This document shows, piece after piece, positions 25,828 to 37,454 of a stretch of 64,000 bases of DNA (positions within the stretch are counted from its first letter, which is position 1; each line of letters opens with the position of its first letter). The stretch covers positions 703,360,885 through 703,424,884 of the forward strand of contig CM068367.1 of assembly GCA_034769895.1 (NCBI GenBank). The letters run 5' to 3'. Below the pieces are notes generated by a model. That model ran no database searches. It saw only the letters and a list, made by a program, of their open reading frames with translations, and had not been told where the DNA came from. This stretch comes from Magicicada septendecula. Its lineage: Eukaryota; Arthropoda; Insecta; Hemiptera; Cicadidae. A program made the translations under genes and the position numbers.

Positions 25828-27180
25828 TTGAGAATCGGAGGCGAAGAGGTAATGCTATCAACAATGACGACAGCAGAAAAATCGATGGACGTCATAAACC
25901 AAGTGGCCGTAACTGTTCCGCCAAACTCCGAAAAGATCATCATGGTTAGAACTGCGGTAGATACTAGGGGCAATCAGTGCTCTATATTCGAACCCCAGGT
26001 AGTCAGCACACCGGGCATACTAATTGCCAGAAGTTTAGTAAAACCTGACGAAACCGGAAATGTACCTATTAGAGTGGCGAATATTTTGGATCAAGCTATC
26101 ACTTTACAAAGCAATACGCTCCTAGGCAAATTGACTCCTGTGGCCTGGGTAGCCGGAATAACGCAACGAAGACCCAGTTCGTCGGATACTTCTAAATTAC
26201 CAGAGGAACTGCAAGAATTATTGAACAGATCTTCTAACAACCTCTCAAGTGGTGAGGTAAAAGAACTCGGACAGTTTTTACACGAATTCAAAGATTGTTT
26301 TGCAGTTCGGGGACAGTCACTGGGAAGAACCTCTCTTGTGCAACATCGCATCAATACTGGGGACACAACACCGATACGCCAACCTCCTCGAAGGCCTCCA
26401 TTATCTAAACAAGAGGAGATGTCTCGGTTAGTACAGGACATGTTGACAGAGGGAGTAATTGAACCTTCGTCAAGTGCTTGGTCTTCCCCTGTAGTGCTGG
26501 TAGCGAAGAAGGATGGTGGATTGCGTTTCTGCGTAGACTACCGGAGGTTAAATGACGTTACAAAGAAAGACTGCTATCCATTACCTCGCGTTGACGATAC
26601 ACTCGACACGTTGTCCGGAGCACAGTGGTTTTCCACATTGGACCTGAAGAGTGGATATTGGCAAGTGGGTCTTCATCAAGAAGACAAGGAAAAGACCGCT
26701 TTCTCGACCCCAATTGGCTTATTCCAATTTAACGTCATGCCATTTGGACTCTGTAATGCACCGGCAACATTTGAGAGATTGATGGACCTGATACTCCGAG
26801 GCCTGACGTGGAAAACTTGCCTTGTTTACTTAGACGATGTCATAGTGATCGAGAAGACTTTCGAAGATCACTTGGAAAACCTTAAGGAAGTTCTAACTAG
26901 AATTCACGGTGCACAACTGAAGCTGAGCCCGAAGAAGTGTTCTCTATTCCAGAAGGAAGTACAGTATTTGGGCCATCTGGTTTCGGCAGCGGGCGTTAGC
27001 ATGGATCCTAATAAAGTAGACACCGTAAGAGACTGGCCAGTTCCGAAGAATAAACACGAAGTTCGGAGTTTCCTGGGGTTATGCTCATATTACCGACGTT
27101 TTGTGAAAGGCTTCACTACTATTGCTAAACCACTACATGAGCTAACGGAAAATAAACGAAACTTCCAATGGTCGAGAGAG
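25828..27180 (+). pseudogene. Gypsy-B pol: protease-RT linker and reverse transcriptase
   Basis: A long open reading covers the linker after protease (FEPQVVSTPGILIARSLV, GNVPIRVANILDQAI), then a well-preserved RT. RT blocks are VLVAKKDGGLRFCVDYRRLN, FSTLDLKSGYWQVGL (first catalytic Asp), MPFGLCNAPATFERLMD and CLVYLDDVIVIEK (YLDD pair). The thumb is VQYLGHLVSAAGVSMDPNKV, then FLGLCSYYRRFVKGF. RNase H and integrase are absent. The style is classical mdg/CsRn-like Gypsy, clearly distinct from Gypsy-A and C. GC content is higher than in the host LTR. Confidence 0.88.
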
Positions 27181-28770
27181 AAACACAGAACAATCTACGC
27201 GTTTATCGAATGTGCCAGAAAGAACTCGACGTAAGCGTGTGGTGTACGTGCTACTAGATGCATTTTGCGAGAATTTTCTCGACTGTGCCGGCCTTCGCTC
27301 GGGCGCTCGGACTGTGTCAAGGCCGTACAATTACGTAGTTCGCGAGAGATAAGACGCAGTTTGGAAGCTTCTGGTGTGTGAGCGTAACTATAAATACATC
27401 GCGTCGCGGCCCAATTCTTTTATTTATTTCCCCAGGGTTAAGGGTAAGTTCTTTTTGTTATGAGATGGTCAGAAGTGGATAATTATACTACGCTTTACAA
27501 ATATAGAAAAAATATTCAAAAATTTGTTTATTTCGCTTAATACGTAGTTCTGGAGTTGTCCGTAAGAGAGCAGATTGCGTTTGTTTTTATTAAAACATGT
27601 GATTACACTTTAATCGTTTCTGTACTACACGACCATTTAGTTTGAAGTTTCTTCGTTAAATATTAAAAGAAATGTTTATATTACCTCTCTTCTTGAAGTT
27701 CTTACTTGGGTGAAGCCGTTTCTCAGGTGGTGTTCGTATTTGGTTGTAATTTCATAACCGTCCGGCAAATATTATCTCGTTAAAACTCGAACTCGGCTAG
27801 GCTATGCCTACTCGTCCAAAATGGTTTTTTCACTTTTATTATGGAGTATAGCAAGTTAACTTTGATAACTAAGGTAGTAGTACATCATGTTTATACTGTT
27901 ATTTAATTTTGTAACAATTTTGTGCTTTTCAAAAGGTTTCGAAAGGATATTTTAATAAAATTTTTGTCTCATCATTTTGTCAACCGGACAGGTTTCAATT
28001 TCAAATTCGATTAAACAATACTTGTTATTTCGTTACTCTTAGTAACCCATAATTTTTTATATATCTTTTTATTGGTTCTGCTATTTACTTTTTAGTATAT
28101 AGGCGGTTTGTAATTATTATAAATTTATTTTTGATTTACAGAAAAATAATTCTTTTTAATTTTGGTTTCTTTCCCAATTTGGTTTACATAATAGGTTTCT
28201 GTTTATTTTCTTATAACTTTGGATATAAGTCTTTAATATTATTATTAACTTTACATGAATTTATATATTATTTATTAATCTCTTATAGTATTCCTACACT
28301 GCACTACTTCCTTCTGCCATTTCCCTCATACAGTATTATTTTAATTTTTATTATCATCTGATATTTAAATCTTTTAAGTTTTTAAAACAAACCCTTGGTT
28401 ATCTTATACAATAACACAATTATTTTATAAAAATATAAAATTAAACTAGGTATTAAATTTTGTTGTCTACACAATATAAATACTACAGTAACTTAACAAA
28501 ATACATAATTCGTTAGTAGCATCATAGTCTACTATCATAGTTTATAATTCTCACATCTACAGCACAATTCTGTAAGAAGTTCCCTTCACCTTCACATATT
28601 ACCTCATTGGGTACACTATAACTTACTTGTCACTGTATATCACTTTAATCGTTTATAATGTTTAGTGATACAATTTAGTTTTGAGCTCGTTATAGTTTAC
28701 CCATTTCTGACCTTGATGGTATTACAAAAGTTATCATTTATGGGGACTGGGTTATGTACCGTTACAACAG

Positions 28771-29086
28771 TTATGCGTGTTGGCACAGAATACTATAAAA
28801 ACCATGAGCTGCTAGCAGTTGTTTGTATTCATTTGTGTTATGTTCATCATTTAGTATGTTAATGTTAAAATCACTTATCATATCATTACAACATCCCCAT
28901 TAGAGACACTTTCTAGATAATCACTGAATTCTTTTAAAACTATATTAGTACTTCATATACACAGTCGATAAACTCCTACCAATTAAAGGTCATAACCTGT
29001 GTTTAATTTACAACTAACATTTAGCACATTGGCAGTGTTTATTTCATTACATTCTTCTGAACGTGAAACAATACTGCTTTATATAT
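28771..29086 (-). pseudogene. LINE ORF2, second half of AP endonuclease
   Basis: The minus strand gives SRSEECNEINTANVLNVSC, then LVGVYRLC, LKEFSDYLESVSNGDVVMI and SDFNINILN. The last corresponds to the GDFNINIL catalytic block of AP-type LINE endonucleases, where Asp and Asn bind metal and DNA. YKQLLAAHGFYSI follows. The reading continues at 17187 beyond Gypsy-A. Stops and one frame change are present. Confidence 0.78.
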
Positions 29087-29150
29087 TGTAACTAAACGTG
29101 TTACAAATTAATATTGTATTTATCTATGCCCCACGTTGTCGGTGCCAATC

Positions 29151-31665
29151 TGTAACGTAACTTATAAATTCATTATTTTTGTTTCTGGAGAATATATATA
29201 TATATATATATATATATTTTATTGTAATATACTGTATTTCAATCCACACGTTGTTGATTCTAATTTACCACCATAACCAACTTTGTGTTTTGATCATTCT
29301 GTTTCACGTTGTATGCGCCAAATTGTTTTATCAATAAAAACAATTACAATTAATTATTCTATTTAATTATTACTTATAAAATGTTGATGATCTTGTTGTG
29401 TTAAAAATTCACAAATTCTTTATTAATTCCTTCTGACTCTGTTGGTTTTAAATGACTTACCTATTTGGATTATTCAATTCAAATTTTCGTTCCAAGAGTA
29501 AGTGTTGCCAACTTCTTTTTTATGATAAAAAATTAACATTCGACTACATGAAAAAATAAAGATATCTAACATCAGAATAAATTAAACATGCAATTCAAAA
29601 TCTTCAATATTGTTTTTATTTATTTCTAACTCTTATTTTCTTCCTTTTAAGACAAAGTAAATGATTTTATAATAATAATAATTGTTCCGGCTATGTTGAT
29701 TCACTGCTCAGTAGTTGGTATTACCTTCCCGTTTCCAGAGTAGAGCATACGTTACACTTATTTATGTTACAAAAATTCAATTTAGTAGGTCCTTTTGGCT
29801 ACAGAAAAGTCAACAAAAATACCTCTTGTGAAGTACAAAACGTCACACAAAATACAATTAAATCTAATATGAATTATCAACTAATTAAACTTAAGGTTAC
29901 AAAAGTTCGTTTTAACAACGGTTCGTGCTTATAGGTTAATCGTGTTCAAGTAATTATTACTCCTTCAAATAATTTTATAACAGTAAAATAATAGTTTAAC
30001 AGTGAAATAAATCTATAATTATCAGTTTATTCACTATGGGAAAGTTTAGATTATAGTTTATAAGTGAGTGAAAAGTGTAAATGTGAATTGTAGTTTCTGG
30101 ATTTCGTTGTCCATGACGTGTTACTCATAAAAAACCTGTGTTCCGAGTCGTTAATGTAATAGTTGTATTTAGTTAATTGTAGTTTATCGTACTTATTAGT
30201 TTTTTCTTTTACCATATTATACACAATACTTTCCTTTAAGTATTGGTCTCCACTTATTTTTTCCACTTTAAACATTTATTCTTCTATGTAGACACAATTT
30301 ATCTTCATTCTTCCTTTCTGTTAAGTCCCTCTCTTGCCTAACCTCACTTCGGTTCGATGCCGTAGCCACTTTTTATATATTTGAATTGTACAGAGGTTTA
30401 ACGTTTTCTATTCGGAATCCAATAATGAACTCACTCTCTCGCTATAAAATTTGGTCATCGAAGCACAAAAAGTGTAAAATTCCCATTGGTGGAAATTTTG
30501 TAATGTTGTTTTATGGCTTCTGTTTTTGATACAAAACTTAACAAATTTCTTAAAATTAGTATAGCTTTCTTATACTGCCTTCAATCTTAAAGATTACAAC
30601 ACCATTGAATTGCTGTTTTGACATAGATTAATTTGGAATCTTACATGAATGGTTTCTTTCCAGTAATTCCAAAGTTACTAATTTAACAATTTTGTTTTCT
30701 ATGATAAATTAATTTAAAACTTATTCTTTTACATACATTTTGCTTTTCTGATATTATACAATCAAATCTAAGATGATAACATAAATTGTGCTATTAATTA
30801 CTATTGTTTTAACATCCAATTTTCCAAATTTCTTGTTTTTACTATAGGCTTACTTAGGCTTTACCTTATGCTAATTATACATCTATTATTACAGAACCTT
30901 TTAGTTTTGTGAACATTAAACATTTTGAACACAATTATAATGAATAAAATTAGCTAACACAAAACATTCAATAATTTATAAATATTTCAAAACATAGTTT
31001 GACTCCTTTTTAGCATTCTAGGCAAAATGCCAGTTTTCAAGACATAACTGTCATTCGTTATCATACTAATAATTATTCATAAAGCATTTTTTCTTCTTTA
31101 CATAGGCTACAACTTTTAAAACAAACAACTATGATTATTCTTTAATGATTATTACTTACTCTAAATTATATAGGTACATCAGTTTTACCTATTTCTCTTG
31201 TATAGGCTTTCATATTATAGTCTTTGATAGTACACATTATTATTTCCTTTACCATTAATAAGGATTATTTACATTATTGTTCTTTACTTATGCTACTTCA
31301 TGCTAGTTAGTATAATGTTTATTTTTTCTAAACACAATATAGTTCAGATAACATCACTTTTCACATTACTTTCATTCTATTATAATTTATTACAATTTTT
31401 TCACCATATCATCAGTAATTATACCTCTATTAGGTAACAGCCATGTTCTGGTAATGTTTATGTGCTTTATAGTCACTATCACTTATTATTTTTAAATCTA
31501 GGCCATTATTATTTTACTGTTCTCTATATTAGTGCTACCAGTTTCGTTCTTACTACTATTAGTTCATGAATTAGGCTTATTTTCTATACTGTTTTGTACT
31601 TCATTTTAATATTTATTATTTTATTATTACGGGGAAAGGGGTTGGGGAAGAAGCATCATGTTACG
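29151..31665 (-). repeat. Gypsy-C long LTR
   Basis: The block starts TGTAACG and ends near ATGTTACG, about 2.5 kb long and AT-rich with no protein content. A (TA)n tract lies at 29192-29216. Confidence 0.7.
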
Positions 31666-31833
31666 TAATGCTCCCCCTTCTAAGACTGGTTATTTCAGTA
31701 TAAATTTAGTTGAATTTACTGAAATAAACGGTCCTTTAAAATTGTACTTTACTCTCCATAAAATCTCTTTATTTTGGCCTGGTTGTAGGTACCTTTAATT
31801 TTTTTAGTTTCTACCGTTGTAAGTTCGTAGGTG

Positions 31834-32782
31834 CTAATTTTTGTTATCTTTTGTCATAATATATGGCCCATGGTATAATAACAACAGTTTTTTAGCTAGG
31901 CCTTCTAGGGAACTAGGAAGTTGGCGGTTTCTTAATAGTACTTTATCACCTATGTTATACTTTATGATCTTGTTCCTAATTTTTTCTTCCCTTTTCCTAT
32001 GCATTTCTGCCCTGTGAAGTACCCGCTTATGCAAGGTGGTTATTGAAAACTCTTCCGGATCCATTGGTGGAAATTGAATAATTGATTTTATTTCCTTAGG
32101 GGGTGGTTTGTTATGCATGACTCAATATGGGCTGGCCCCTATTGTCTCATGATATGCTAAGTTCAAGAAGGTTTCGGTGGCCTCCACGTACTCATTCCAG
32201 GTTCTGTGTTCTTGATGGCAGTATGTCCTTAAAATCCTACCCACTTCTCGGAGGACTCTCTCCGCAGGATTACTGCTGGGGTGGTAAACAGATGTTTTGT
32301 ATGTTTTAACTCCCGTAGACAGTAGTTCGTCTTTCAATTTCTTTCCCTTGAACTGAGTACCGTGGTCTGTGATTATCATGTCCGGTTTCCCCACCTCCGG
32401 TAGCCTATACTATATACTTGTTTTTTACAATGTCCAGAATTTTTTGAATGGTTGCTTTACTAAGGGTGTATAATTTAATAAATTAAGAAAAATGGTCCAT
32501 TATGATTAGAATATACTTATATTGTCCACTTCCTTTACTTCTTAGGAATGGTCCGCATATGTCCATAAAAAGCTTTTCAAGTTTTCTGCTAGAGGTGATG
32601 GTGATCATTGAGCCTTCCTTCCTCTCATTATTGACCTTCACCATCTGACATATTTGACATTTTCTTACTGTCTGCCTTACTCGCCTTACTCTTTTATTAA
32701 TGCTTTTTAGGTAAACGTGCTCTTCCAGAGCCTTTATCACCTTAAGGGGTCCCATGTGACCATATCTTACGTGATAATCCAT
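31834..32782 (-). pseudogene. Gypsy-C pol: integrase
   Basis: The integrase zinc-binding part (YHVRYGHMGPLKVIKALEE; CQICQMVKVNN) is followed by the catalytic blocks LFMDICGPF, MIITDHGTQF and NPAERVLREVGRILRTY. The tail (IGDKVLLRNRQLPSS, LLLYHGPYIM) is also present. Many stretches are identical to Gypsy-A integrase, so the two belong to one lineage. The region is broken. Confidence 0.88.
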
Positions 32783-32834
32783 GATTATAGAGGACTCTGC
32801 TTCCTTAGGGATATATAGTTTCCAACTGTTAATT

Positions 32835-34205
32835 CTAGTTGCAGCTAGAATAATAATAAATCATTCTGAATACAATAGTACTGTTTAATGGAAAGATTTC
32901 CAGCCGTTCCTTTATTGATTTTAATTTTAAGTCTGTAATCTGCAGTTCCGCTACTTGTTTCAGGATTATTTCTAGGTCTTCTCTAGCCTTAATTACACTG
33001 AACACTTTACCAATATCTTCCTGTTCAGTTTCATATGTCCCTTTCTCTAGATTTATTCTGGACAATCGGCGACCACATTCTGTTTTCCAGGCACATATTC
33101 CCAGTTGATGTTATACTCCTGGAGAATCAACACCCACCTGGTCAGTGGCTCAACTTAGATTTTTTGAGGAACGATATTGATTTATGGTCAGATCGAATAG
33201 TCACTAGATATCCGAGTATGTAGGTCCAGAACTTTAAACAGGCAAATACGATACTGAGTAACTCCTTCTCTGTTACAGTGTAGTTCATTTCACAACGGCT
33301 GAGCACTCGTCTAGCAAAACTGATCATCAAGTGGTTTCCCTCCTGGTCCTCTTGATACAGTTCAGCCCCCAAGCTGACATTGCTCGCATCACAGTTTAGG
33401 TAGAACCTTTTGTTAAAGTCTGGGTGGTTTAGCATTATACAGTTCAAAAATTTATTTTTTATTAACTGGAAATTCTCGTTTTCGGTACTTCCCCATCTCC
33501 ACTTATTCTTAGTTGACAATAAGTGTTGGAACTTTGCCGTCAGTTCTGAGTAATTTTGTTGGAACTTCCTGTAATAATTACAGATACCCAAAAACGATTG
33601 CAGTTGTCGGAGGTTCCTTGGTGTGGGGAAGTTCTGCATTGCTTCTACCTTTTCCTGTGATGGGGTGATTCCCTTTTCTGACAATACAAATCCCAGAAAT
33701 GGTAATTCTTGTGTTAAAAATTTCGATTTATCTAATTTAAGTGTGATATTGTTTTGATATAATTTATCTAATACTATTTCTACGTGGTGGCAATACTCTT
33801 CCCAAGTAGCTGATGTGATGAGAATATCATCAACATACACTGTAGCGAACTCCAGTTTCTTTTCCCAACATTTTATCCATGCATTGGATAAATATAGCCA
33901 CGGAGTTTACCAGTCCGAAGGGTAACCTCTTGAACTGATAGTTCCTCCCTTCGAAAATGAATGCTACGTACTGGGGACTGTTGGGATGTAGTTCAATCTT
34001 CCAGTATCCGCAGATGGCATCCAGGTACTCAAAACTTGCTTCTGTGAAATTTTTTCATCATTTCTTCGATTTCACCTGGCGACGTCCGATCATTGATGAT
34101 CATTTTATTGATCTCTCTTGCGTTGAGTCAGAGACTCACTTGGCCATCCTTTTTTGGTATAGTGACTATCGGGCTTGTATACGGGGAGCTACTTCGTTCT
34201 ATTAT
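32835..34205 (-). pseudogene. Gypsy-C pol: reverse transcriptase and RNase H
   Basis: The minus strand shows the RT catalytic YVDDILITS block and the thumb LPFLGFVLSEKGITPSQEKV. SFLGICNYYRKFQQNYSEL and the RNase H start NCDASNVSLGAEL follow. Then come YTVTEKELLSIVFA and the RNase H end LEKGTYETEQEDIGK. Upstream RT blocks are present but degraded (33850-34205). It is colinear with Gypsy-A and similar in sequence. Confidence 0.85.
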
Positions 34206-34258
34206 GTCATGGTCTAGCATTACGGGGAAAGGGAGTGGGGAAGAAGCATCACGTTACA

Positions 34259-34510
34259 ATATATGCTCAAGAAGAATGATAATGATCACAACATTTAAAG
34301 AACATTTTTTAATTTTGAATACTGTACAAAGACGCTTCATGACTACGAGCCCAAATCTCTGTTAAAACTATAATATCTGCCTTGGGTGTCATAGAACACA
34401 ACATAAACAAACTAAAATTTTCTCTGACACTCCTTCTGTTTTCGTAAACTAAAACAAGATCGTTATTCCTGGTATGTATTATAATACTGTTTGATGCACT
34501 TCCTAAAAAT
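34259..34510 (-). pseudogene. LINE ORF2, first half of AP endonuclease
   Basis: The minus strand reads NRRSVRENFSLFMLC, then KADIIVLTEIWARSHEASL and KMFFKCCDHYHS. The block IIVLTEIW holds the catalytic Glu of AP-type LINE endonucleases (usual form DIIVLTETW). The reading resumes at 29086 on the other side of Gypsy-C. Confidence 0.75.
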
Positions 34511-34707
34511 ACTTATTAACTTATAGCATTAACAGTATTAAACAAAATATACTCACATTTTTTGAAACGTGTTGAGCAATTAAACACATGAAAACATAAC
34601 AAAACGAATATTTTTATGATGTTTGTTTACCCTCACTTTTTTCTTCGTTTTTTAGTTTTCTTTCCAGGTGCTGAATGTCTCCAGGTGAGAAGATTCGTTA
34701 TCACTGA

Positions 34708-35160
34708 TTATCTGCCCTTCTTCCTGATGAATATTTTTCCGTTAGACACCCAGGTATAATCATTCTCCTTTGCAAATTTCTTGGTTATGAAGAGCAGAGC
34801 CTTATTTGTTGACGTCAAATGTTCATTGACATAAAATTTGTTGTCTGAAGGGTTAGGATTCATGTTGCTGCAGGTAACATTTCTCCTTTTTCTTCTTTTT
34901 CTCCTTTTGCTAGAATCCATTTCCCTGTTTCTAGTCTGGACTGCAATTGAACTATTATAAGCTTAGGCCATTTAATGCTGCTTGTGAGTCCTCCTTGTGA
35001 GGAATTCCTGTGAAATTTAACAAAAGTCAAGCTTTGGAATCCAAATAAATATGAGAACATACTAAGTATATCAGTTACTACGTGGATATCTTCCAGTGTT
35101 GGAGGTACATCTTCATCACTTGTGTAACTTCACACTTCAATAACTACTTTGACTACACTG
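34708..35160 (-). pseudogene. LINE ORF1, C-terminal part
   Basis: The minus strand reads LIIVQLQSRLETGKW, a KRRKRRKRR-like basic tract, then FYVNEHLTSTNKALLFITKK and YTWVSNGKIFIRKKG. The block NEHLT...LL..K..A...Y.WV..GKIF.RK is the C-terminal domain shared by insect LINE ORF1 proteins and the baculovirus FP protein (FP_C). ORF1 is an RNA-binding partner of the ORF2 enzyme. It lies just upstream of the ORF2 endonuclease on the same strand, as expected. A frame change splits it near 34900. The N-terminus is not readable. Confidence 0.65.
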
Positions 35161-35230
35161 TTCACGAAGAGGTCTGTGAAATTATTCCTCCCATCTCAAC
35201 TTCATTTCCTTTTCATTGGTTAGGGTTTTC

Positions 35231-36149
35231 ATCTTGTATCTTTAAGCAGTGCCATTCATAGATAACTTTATGAAATCCTACACATCGCTTCATCCATTAA
35301 ATGTGATATTTGTATTTTGTTGCAATAAAATAATTTTTGTATTATCATAAACTAAGAAGACAAAGATAATTCTTATCACTGCATGTTAAAGTAACTTTTA
35401 TTTGAGTAAGTAGAATAAATTGAATGATGTAATGGTTTAAATAATATTGTAGTATAAATAAACACTTAATAAACAAATTTTTAAACAAATAATACACAAA
35501 AGTGTTAAAAATGTAAGTTAATATAAGTGTTTTAAATTTATAATAATAATTTGATTATTGAATTATAATACATTGCTAATGATCTGAATTGTTAGAAGTT
35601 ACTAACTGTTAAGGAAAATACTTGTTTCATCAAGGTTGTCTGTTATAATATTTAAAACTGCACAACAAAGAAGCTTTGTAAAAGCCTTTTGTGTGATATA
35701 TTTTTTTATGTAATTACATTTTCTGTATCATTGCCCTTCAGCTAAAGTTAAGTTTTACCACCTATACTCCTTAACTTCTTTTCCAGCTTTTTGAATTATT
35801 GTCAGACCTGCTGTTATTTTAGGCTACATGAAGCCTGTCAGGAGATTGGTCAACTATTTCAGTTTAATATACTATTAGTTGTGTGTGACTGTTGCATTTA
35901 TATTCCAGTTGAACTTCTTGCTCTAAATCTTTTGTGGGATTGATTACTTGACCTTTGTTTTCCTCACCTTTTGAGTTACTTATGTTTTAGTTTCCAGTAT
36001 TTATCTATTTTCAAAAATTGTTTTAGAAAATTGTGTTTTTAGATTGTGTATTAAATTACAAGGAACATCATAACATTAAAGCTTTCATGGCTGTAGTTAT
36101 TTTCAGTAAAATTATTTCCAGGCTGTTGAGCCATAGTCTTTTTGTAGAT
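35231..36149. other. Intronic stretch without recognised content
   Basis: AT-rich intron. No coding or repeat structure was recognised. Confidence 0.45.
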
Positions 36150-36420
36150 CCAAATGCTTCGACTGCAGCTGTGGCGTCATCCGCAATGCATCTGTGACAG
36201 TTTGGGGTCGCATCATCATTTAGTCGCCAGAGGAGCAGAACTGAAGACCTCTGACAATGACTGCCACAGGTGTAGTGTGAACGTTTGGCTCTACAAAAAT
36301 ACGAACAAGGCCCAACAGCCCTGCAAAAAATTTTACTGAAGATTACAAGGAACAGTTGAATTTCTCAGGAACAATATCTGTTTCCAGTGGTATACTAAAC
36401 GTCACCTTATAAGGTGAACA
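36150..36420 (+). pseudogene. Possible Tc1-like transposase trace
   Basis: The + strand near 36185 reads ASVTVWGRIII, like the SVMVWGCIS block of Tc1/mariner DDE transposases. About 170 bases later comes LRNNICFQWY, which could be the start of the FQQDN-PKHT block holding the second catalytic Asp. Spacing is about right but the rest is unreadable. It could be chance. Confidence 0.28.
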
Positions 36421-37454
36421 TTTGATATTGTCATGCTAAGCCCTGACCTTCATTGCTTGTATAGATTTCAAGCAATTGGAAATTTTACTTGAAGTTTGAA
36501 GGTTTCCGTTTGAAGTTTTATTAGCTCCATTAAAGTTTGACAGCAAGTTTCAACTTTCTGGTTAATACATGCAAGCAGATCTCTGTGACTGAGGTGTCTT
36601 GTTTTTCTGTCCACTGTTTTTCATTTCATTCTACATGTTTTTAATATATTTGTAAAGTATTTTAATAAAATTTTTGTATAACATGGATTCAGAACTCTTT
36701 TCCATTATTGGAATGGGACGGATAAATGCACCAAAAAAGTCAGATTATCAAGCATTTCTAAACCCTGGCATTTGCCTTCATCTGTTGGCAACAAGGTGAA
36801 AGTGTAAATATGTGATATGGTATTTCTGATATTTACCATGTCATAATGGTAAATCTTGGGATATGCTGATAAAAATTAAGATTAACAATTTTTCATACTT
36901 TTACAGAAACATATATACTTAATTACAGTAAATAATGGGGTTTGACACATAGTTGATTACTTCTGAAAAAAATTCACGAATAGACTAAAGAAATGAATCA
37001 GCTTGGTAACAATATAAGAAAAATTGATGTGAACAACAAAACATATGTAGGTTACATTCAAGTTTAATTGGTGTACAAAGAGTATAGAAATTTGCTCAGT
37101 GTTTGAAGTGGAATGATCAGGTAGGTGTTTATGAATAATTTTCTCACTCATAGCTATTCTAACTCCCAGACTGCAGTTGTGTTTTAGGTCTTCCCCTTTT
37201 TCTTTGCTTTGTGATGTCCACTCTAAAACTTGTTTTGGTAATTTACGATAACTCATTAGCCCTTACTGTTCTTTGGTGGGGCAGCCCCATCATGAAAAAT
37301 ATTATTTGATATCCATTGACAAGGCTCACCAGATGAGCAGTAGTTTACAAACATCTTATAAAGTGACTTATTCTACCTCAAAATTAAATGTGATTTTGTT
37401 CATGTTTTGTGTATTATGATTTACTTTTAAGTGTGTTGTTTAAATAAAATTACA
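36421..37454. other. Intronic stretch without recognised content
   Basis: No recognisable content. The minus-strand frame at 36957-37256 has no known domain. Confidence 0.4.

Larger units (their letters stand above)
25152..27412 (+). mobile_element. Gypsy-B, shortened Ty3/Gypsy element nested in a Gypsy-A LTR
   Basis: A + strand element with a 581-base left LTR (25152-25732), a primer site and part of pol. On the right is a partial terminal repeat (27184-27411) that matches 25163-25390 with a single mismatch seen. It is much shorter than a full Gypsy element and has no gag, so it is a broken fossil. No target duplication is visible where it sits in the Gypsy-A LTR. Confidence 0.88.
17192..28766 (-). 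mobile_element. Gypsy-A, LTR retrotransposon (Ty3/Gypsy), nearly whole, young
   Basis: A minus-strand element with two long LTRs (17192-19125, and 24559-28766 enlarged by a nested element). It is flanked by the 4-base duplication ACAG at 17188-17191 and 28767-28770 and sits inside the LINE. LTR termini are TGTAAC and GTTACA. The order is LTR, primer site, gag, protease, RT/RNase H, integrase, purine tract, LTR. By eye the two LTRs differ at roughly 9 of 1930 positions, so it is young. As a fossil it is nearly complete, with a small number of breaks. No envelope gene is seen. Confidence 0.93.
24559..28766 (-). repeat. Gypsy-A LTR (upstream copy, split by Gypsy-B)
   Basis: This copy matches 17192-19125 along its length, except that Gypsy-B (25152-27412) is inserted between the bases CAACATAT and AATTC. 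A 13-base tandem duplication (ACCCACTACAACT) near 24910 is another difference from its partner. Confidence 0.9.
29087..34258 (-). mobile_element. Gypsy-C, rearranged Ty3/Gypsy element nested in the LINE
   Basis: A minus-strand relative of Gypsy-A. A long LTR-like block (29151-31665) lies internally, with a primer-site-like sequence on its left (TTGGCACCGACAACGTGGGGC on the minus strand, about 29128-29149) and a purine tract on its right (31666-31681). Both outer edges are short LTR-end-like sequences: TGTAACTAAACG on the left, and on the right a tail starting near 34215 that repeats the sequence at 31625-31665. An ATAT target is repeated on both sides. The element is a broken fossil with several breaks. 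gag and protease are not seen. Confidence 0.8.
15890..35230 (-). mobile_element. Interrupted two-ORF LINE
   Basis: Pieces of one minus-strand non-LTR element lie in correct order around two LTR insertions. They are ORF1 (35160-34708), endonuclease first half (34510-34259), endonuclease second half (29086-28771) and RT (17187-15890). The junction across Gypsy-A reads PTRIT then VNSATYIDRV in one frame if one copy of the 4-base duplication ACAG is removed. The junction across Gypsy-C lies in an ATATAT target. The 3' end is not defined, and the RT stops being readable near 15890 after its first catalytic block. The copy carries stops and is dead. Confidence 0.78.

Noticed and set aside
29192-29216. 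Dinucleotide AT run considered as a possible CRISPR or array feature
   Set aside because: A simple microsatellite; no spaced repeats. No CRISPR is expected in this eukaryotic DNA.
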